Positions 30,651 through 34,215 of a DNA stretch of 34,215 bases are shown here, piece by piece; positions within the stretch are counted from its first letter, which is position 1; every line of letters begins with the position of its first letter. Below the pieces are notes generated by a model, which saw nothing but the letters and a program-made list of their open reading frames with translations, did no database searches and was not told the origin of the DNA. This DNA is from Clostridia bacterium (lineage in GTDB: Bacteria > Bacillota > Clostridia > Oscillospirales > Acutalibacteraceae). The position numbers and the translations under genes were made by a program. The stretch spans positions 1 to 34,215 of the forward strand of contig JAGAPJ010000120.1 in assembly GCA_017623315.1 (NCBI GenBank). The letters run 5' to 3'.

Positions 30651-31654
30651 TTTATTTCGCCGCTTAAAATACCGTTTAGCATATATTTTGTAAGTTTTAT
30701 CATATTTTCCATATCGTTCACATTAGCCACACACGAGGGTGAATGAATATAACGGCAGGGAAGCGAAATTGCAAGTGTGCGAACACCCTCACGACTGAGG
30801 TGTATAGCGCCCGAATTGTTACCGCCCGCAACCGCACGCTTTGGCTGAACGGAAAGACCGCTGTTAAGTGCAGTGTTATAAAGTGCGCGGTCATAAGCGG
30901 TGGCACGGTCCATAAAGGAAACGACGGGGCCTTCCCCTAAATTGCAAACCGATTTTTCATCGCTAACACCTGCAATATCAGCAGCGGTGGTGGCTTCTAA
31001 AATAAGGGCAAAATCGGGGTCGACTGCAAAGGCTGCGACCTTTGCACCACGGGTGCCGATTTCCTCCTGTGTGGAAAAAACAGCATAATAGTCATATTCG
31101 GCTTTTTCTTTTAAAAGTTTAATAAGCACTGCACAGCCAATACGGTCATCAATGGCTTTTGCTTTAATGTTTTCGCCCATAACAGTAAAATCACTTTGAA
31201 TAACGGCAGTGTCGCCAAGTCTTATAAGTGATAATGCCTCCTCTTTTGAGGTTGCGCCAATATCAATATAAAGTGCATCAACCTTTTGCGGTTTCTTTTG
31301 TTCATCCTTTGATAAAAGGTGTACAGGCTTACTGCTTATAACACCTAAAATGTCATTGATTTCAACCGTTTTAAATGCTAAAACCGAAGCGTCCATACCG
31401 CCAACTGTGTCAAATTTTAAAAATCCGTCAGACGTAACGGCGGTTATAATAAGCCCAACCTCGTCCATGTGGGCATCAAGCATAAGGCGTTTACTACTTT
31501 GTTTTTTGCCCTTTTTAAAGCAAATAATATTGCCAAGGTTATCAACCTTATATTCGCAAAAGCCCTTAATTTCTTCTATTATAAAATTACGAACATTATC
31601 TTCACTGCCTGAGGTGCCATCCAAAAGGCAAAGCTTTTTAAGAAGTTCAAGCAT
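30647..31654 (-). CDS. M42-family metallo-aminopeptidase (paralogue B)
   Basis: 335 residues from ATG 31654, chosen over the frame opening at 31696 because GGAGGTG lies 6 bases upstream. Its start overlaps the stop of paralogue A by 8 bases. The co-catalytic metal ligands of the M42 (FrvX/PepA-type) family are present: DAHMDE (His62, Asp64), AIDDRIG (about Asp169-170), TQEEIG (Glu197, catalytic, and Glu198), an acidic residue at about 220 (LILEAT) and a C-terminal IHSP histidine. Cytoplasmic and usually multimeric (tetrahedral dodecamer), it trims short peptides from their N-terminus. Confidence 0.9.
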   Translation of the reverse strand: MLELLKKLCLLDGTSGSEDNVRNFIIEEIKGFCEYKVDNLGNIICFKKGKKQSSKRLMLDAHMDEVGLIITAVTSDGFLKFDTVGGMDASVLAFKTVEINDILGVISSKPVHLLSKDEQKKPQKVDALYIDIGATSKEEALSLIRLGDTAVIQSDFTVMGENIKAKAIDDRIGCAVLIKLLKEKAEYDYYAVFSTQEEIGTRGAKVAAFAVDPDFALILEATTAADIAGVSDEKSVCNLGEGPVVSFMDRATAYDRALYNTALNSGLSVQPKRAVAGGNNSGAIHLSREGVRTLAISLPCRYIHSPSCVANVNDMENMIKLTKYMLNGILSGEIK

Positions 31655-32660
31655 TAAGGACACCTCCTGCCATAATATAAGCGTAGAGTAAATCACAAAC
31701 GCTTTCTAAATCATTAAGTGATAATATTTCAGTTTCACTATGCATATTGCGAAGCGGAATAGAAAGCGTGCAGGTTTTAACACCCTCACGGTTAATACTT
31801 ATCATGTCGGCATTAGTGCCTGTACGACTGCCCATAACCTCTAACTGATAGGGTATGTCGTTTTCTTTGGCAACTGCAATTAATTTATTTGAAACCTCTT
31901 TTGAAAGGGCAGGGGAAATGCCAATCATACCGCCTTTTGAAAGGGTGCCACATTCTTCGTTTGAAATGCCAATACCGTCACCAAAACTAACGTCTAAAGC
32001 AATGGCTTCACTAGGGTTTACGCGGAAAGCGGCGGTACGTACCCCTCGCATACCTAATTCCTCACTGTCGCTTAAAACAAAGGCAACGTTTATTGGAAGC
32101 TTTTTGCCGTGAAGCTTTTCGGCTAACATTAAAAGGCAGGCAACGGCGGCGCGGTCATCAAAGCTGCGGCCATAAACCAAATCGTTTTGAAGCTCACCGC
32201 ATTTGCCCGAAAAGGTGACAAAATCGCCAAGAGCAATAAGCTCCTTAGCCTTTTTACCAAGTGAGGTGTCAAGCTTAATGTTAGCAATATCTTCAAAGCT
32301 TTCCTCGCCTTTTGAAAGGTGAGGCGGTGTTGCACAAAATACAGCGGGAAGCTTTTCTTTGCCGTGCACTAAAACCTCACGGGAGGGCAAAGTGCGTATA
32401 TCAATACCGCCCGCATTTGAAACAGTTAAAAAGCCGTTATTGTCAATATCGGTTACAACCATTGCAATTTGGTCAATGTGTGCATCCAGCATAAGTGTGT
32501 AATCGCTTTTGCCGTCTAAAAAACCAATAACAGTTAAATTGTCCATTTTTTCAGCTTCGGTATAGCGTGATAAAATACCATACGCAAAGTCAGAAGCGGC
32601 AGTAATATTACCCACCGCATCAAGACTTGATAGCTTAAAAAGTAAATCCTTAATATTCAT
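31647..32660 (-). CDS. M42-family metallo-aminopeptidase (paralogue A)
   Basis: 337 residues, ATG 32660 sharing one base with the murD stop (TAATG). Metal ligands as in the family: DAHIDQ (His61, Asp63), SFDDRAA (about Asp168-169), SDSEELG (Glu200, Glu201), LDVSF (Asp223) and MHSETE (His307). It is clearly diverged from paralogue B (for example DQI against DEV after the first ligand pair), so the pair is an old duplication that may form a hetero-oligomer or split substrate range. No visible ribosome binding site of its own beyond coupling to murD. Confidence 0.9.
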   Translation of the reverse strand: MNIKDLLFKLSSLDAVGNITAASDFAYGILSRYTEAEKMDNLTVIGFLDGKSDYTLMLDAHIDQIAMVVTDIDNNGFLTVSNAGGIDIRTLPSREVLVHGKEKLPAVFCATPPHLSKGEESFEDIANIKLDTSLGKKAKELIALGDFVTFSGKCGELQNDLVYGRSFDDRAAVACLLMLAEKLHGKKLPINVAFVLSDSEELGMRGVRTAAFRVNPSEAIALDVSFGDGIGISNEECGTLSKGGMIGISPALSKEVSNKLIAVAKENDIPYQLEVMGSRTGTNADMISINREGVKTCTLSIPLRNMHSETEILSLNDLESVCDLLYAYIMAGGVLNA

Positions 32661-34039
32661 TATAGTTTGTTTACCAATTCTTTAAAATGATTTCCTCTTG
32701 CAACAAAATTGGGGTAAGCATCAAAGCTTGCGCTTGCAGGGGAAAGGGTTACAATGTCGCCCGATTTGGCAATTTCGTTTGCCTTTAAAACTGCGGCTGT
32801 AATGCTTTCGCATCTTATAATTTCGGGTGTGCCGTTATAATTTTTGTCGTTTCTTACAGCGGCTTCAATTTTGTTTGCAGTTGCGCCGCAAAGGTAAAGC
32901 CTTTCAACCTTTTCTAAAATATAAGGTACAAGCGGCTCGTAAGGAATGTGCTTGTCATAACCGCCTGCAATAAGGTGCACCTTTTGGTTAAAGGCTCGAA
33001 GTCCGGCAATTGTACGTGTGGGGCTGGAAGCGATAGAGTCGTTATAATATTTAACCCCATTAACCTCACGTACAAATTCAATACGGTGTTCAACACCCAT
33101 AAATTCCTTTGCAACCTTTTTAATTGAATCCATACCTACAAAGCCCCAAACGGCAGCAATAGCGGCAAGGTAATTTTCAACGTTATGGTCGCCCAAAATT
33201 GCAATATCGTCACGGTGCATAATGGGTGCGTCAATACCGCGGTAGGTCATATGAATAGTGCCGTCAGCTTCTAGCCAAGCGCCGTTTTTAAGGGGCTCGG
33301 TCATAGAAAACGATAACGACTGTCCGCGCGCGTACTTTTTAAAGTCGTTAGTAATTTCGTTGTCGCGGTTTAAAACTGTGCGTGAAAAAGCGTTTTGGTG
33401 AAGAATAATGTTCTTTTTAGCGTCAATATATTCTTCCATATCCTTGTGAACGTCCAAATGGTTGGGGGCAAGGTTGGTGACAACCGCCACGTCGGGACTT
33501 TTACGCATAGAAATAAGCTGGAAGGATGAAAGCTCAACCACGACAAAGTCGTCGGCTGTTATGTTTTCAATTTCGGGAAGTAAGGGCTTGCCGATATTAC
33601 CGCCAACAAAAACCTTTTTGCCCTCGGCCTCAAGCATTTTTGCAATAAGGGTGGTGGTTGTGGTCTTACCGTCCGATCCTGTTATAGCAAACAAGGTTGC
33701 GGGACACAGGTCAAAAAATACTTCCATTTCGCTTGTTACGGCAATGCCTTTTTTGCGTGCAGCTTCGAGTTCAGGCAAATTAAAGCTCATACCGGGGGTA
33801 CGGAAGATAATATCAACCTCTAAATCGTTAAGATAACCCTCTCCCAAGCATAATTCAGCACCTGCTGCTTCAAGTGTGTCTGCAATTTCGCCAATCATTT
33901 CACGGCTTCTGCGGTCACAAGCATAAACCTTTGCACCTTTTTTAAGAAAATCTAAAATTAAGGGGGTGTTGCTGACACCGATACCGCACATAGCGATTTT
34001 TTTCCCCTTTATTTGTTTGAAAAACTGTTTGCAATCCAT
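32660..34039 (-). CDS. murD: UDP-N-acetylmuramoyl-L-alanine--D-glutamate ligase
   Basis: 459 residues, start ATG 34039 with GGAGG 7 bases upstream. It adds D-glutamate to UDP-MurNAc-L-Ala in cytoplasmic peptidoglycan synthesis. The three Mur-ligase domains are visible: a Rossmann-like start (KKIAMCGIGVSNTPLILDFL), the ATP loop TGSDGKTTTTTLIAKML at about 118-134, the ELSSFQL and NHLDVHKDMEEY motifs of the central domain, EHRIEFVREVNGVKYYNDS at the hinge, and LSPASASFDAYPNFVARGNHF at the end, which separates MurD from MurC, E and F. Length is normal. It heads the visible part of the operon, directly downstream of an FtsY fragment whose frame overlaps its start by 31 bases. Confidence 0.95.
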   Translation of the reverse strand: MDCKQFFKQIKGKKIAMCGIGVSNTPLILDFLKKGAKVYACDRRSREMIGEIADTLEAAGAELCLGEGYLNDLEVDIIFRTPGMSFNLPELEAARKKGIAVTSEMEVFFDLCPATLFAITGSDGKTTTTTLIAKMLEAEGKKVFVGGNIGKPLLPEIENITADDFVVVELSSFQLISMRKSPDVAVVTNLAPNHLDVHKDMEEYIDAKKNIILHQNAFSRTVLNRDNEITNDFKKYARGQSLSFSMTEPLKNGAWLEADGTIHMTYRGIDAPIMHRDDIAILGDHNVENYLAAIAAVWGFVGMDSIKKVAKEFMGVEHRIEFVREVNGVKYYNDSIASSPTRTIAGLRAFNQKVHLIAGGYDKHIPYEPLVPYILEKVERLYLCGATANKIEAAVRNDKNYNGTPEIIRCESITAAVLKANEIAKSGDIVTLSPASASFDAYPNFVARGNHFKELVNKL

Positions 34040-34215
34040 AAGACTACCTCCATTTTGACATACTTATTCACATCAATAACCAACCAACGATGTTGAGGAA
34101 ATGGCTCACCACACTTTTTTAAAACACGAACCATCTTTTTTAATTCTTCCATCAGGCCTTTTTTATTATGTAAACGCCCCGCTGTATCCAATAAAACCCA
34201 ACGACAGTCACGATG
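34009..34215 (-). pseudogene. ftsY: Truncated FtsY GTPase-domain fragment
   Basis: The minus-strand frame is open to the window edge. It encodes a stretch with WVLLDTAGRLHNKKGLMEEL, the G3 region of the signal-recognition-particle receptor FtsY, and then HRWLVID, the strand that normally leads into ATTGQN. Similarity stops there (near 34072): the frame reads VNKYVKMEVV across the murD ribosome binding site and stops at 34011. The G4 (TKLD) and G5 regions and the rest of the domain, about 90 residues, are missing. No other frame continues FtsY. Since FtsY is essential, a second intact copy should exist elsewhere, or the junction is an assembly error. FtsY rather than Ffh is chosen because of the HNKKxLMEEL wording. 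Confidence 0.72.

Overview
The window looks like a chromosomal segment of a low-to-moderate GC, Gram-positive gut-type Firmicute, probably class Clostridia (Oscillospirales or Ruminococcaceae-like). The evidence is GGAGG-type ribosome binding sites, sigma-A style promoters, many lipobox lipoproteins, MurD, an ECF-type BioY, and a sugar ABC, YIP1-propeller and DUF5696-like gene set that I recall from Paenibacillus and Clostridia. The species cannot be named from the sequence.

Region 1 (1-3250) is accessory DNA. It holds the tail of a probable mobile-element protein, a TetR-type regulator divergent from two small membrane-protein genes with a well-marked operator region, an 18-codon remnant of a DEDDh exonuclease gene, and an AT-rich HEPN-like gene. 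Region 2 (3250-3867) is a tRNA-Pro(CGG) locus with one intact tRNA and two 3'-truncated copies in tandem. The copy farthest from the accessory DNA still has a perfect-consensus promoter. This looks like a stack of integration scars that separates the accessory DNA from the core chromosome. bioY follows, transcribed away from the tRNA promoter.

Region 3 (4400-28033) is the main content: a large locus for capture and uptake of a polysaccharide, most likely a beta-glucan. It contains two GH16 lipoproteins, a third GH16 without a signal peptide, a 1054-residue wall-spanning protein with three repeated CBM-like domains, and an AraC-type regulator with an embedded beta-sandwich. Two complete solute-binding-protein plus two-permease ABC sets follow; one binding protein is 912 residues long with N-terminal CBM-like modules. 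The locus ends with a beta-propeller/YIP1 membrane protein, a large DUF5696-like anchored protein, a probably cytoplasmic enzyme-like protein and a zinc ribbon. From 10957 to 27995 the genes are co-directional, closely spaced and free of internal terminators, so they probably form one 17-kb operon ending at a strong bidirectional terminator. No ABC ATPase is encoded, so a shared MsmK/UgpC-type ATPase elsewhere is expected. An 18-bp element (TATGAA-N5-TACCAAG type) precedes the first GH16 gene, the CBM protein gene and the long operon, and is the best candidate target of the AraC regulator.

Region 4 (28032-34215) is a minus-strand housekeeping operon: murD, two paralogous M42 aminopeptidases, a GNAT-like protein, a methionine gamma-lyase/aluminium-resistance family protein and a small propeller-like protein, with overlapping start and stop codons. 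Just upstream of murD the frame encodes the middle of the FtsY GTPase domain, cut off abruptly, which points to a rearrangement or an assembly junction.
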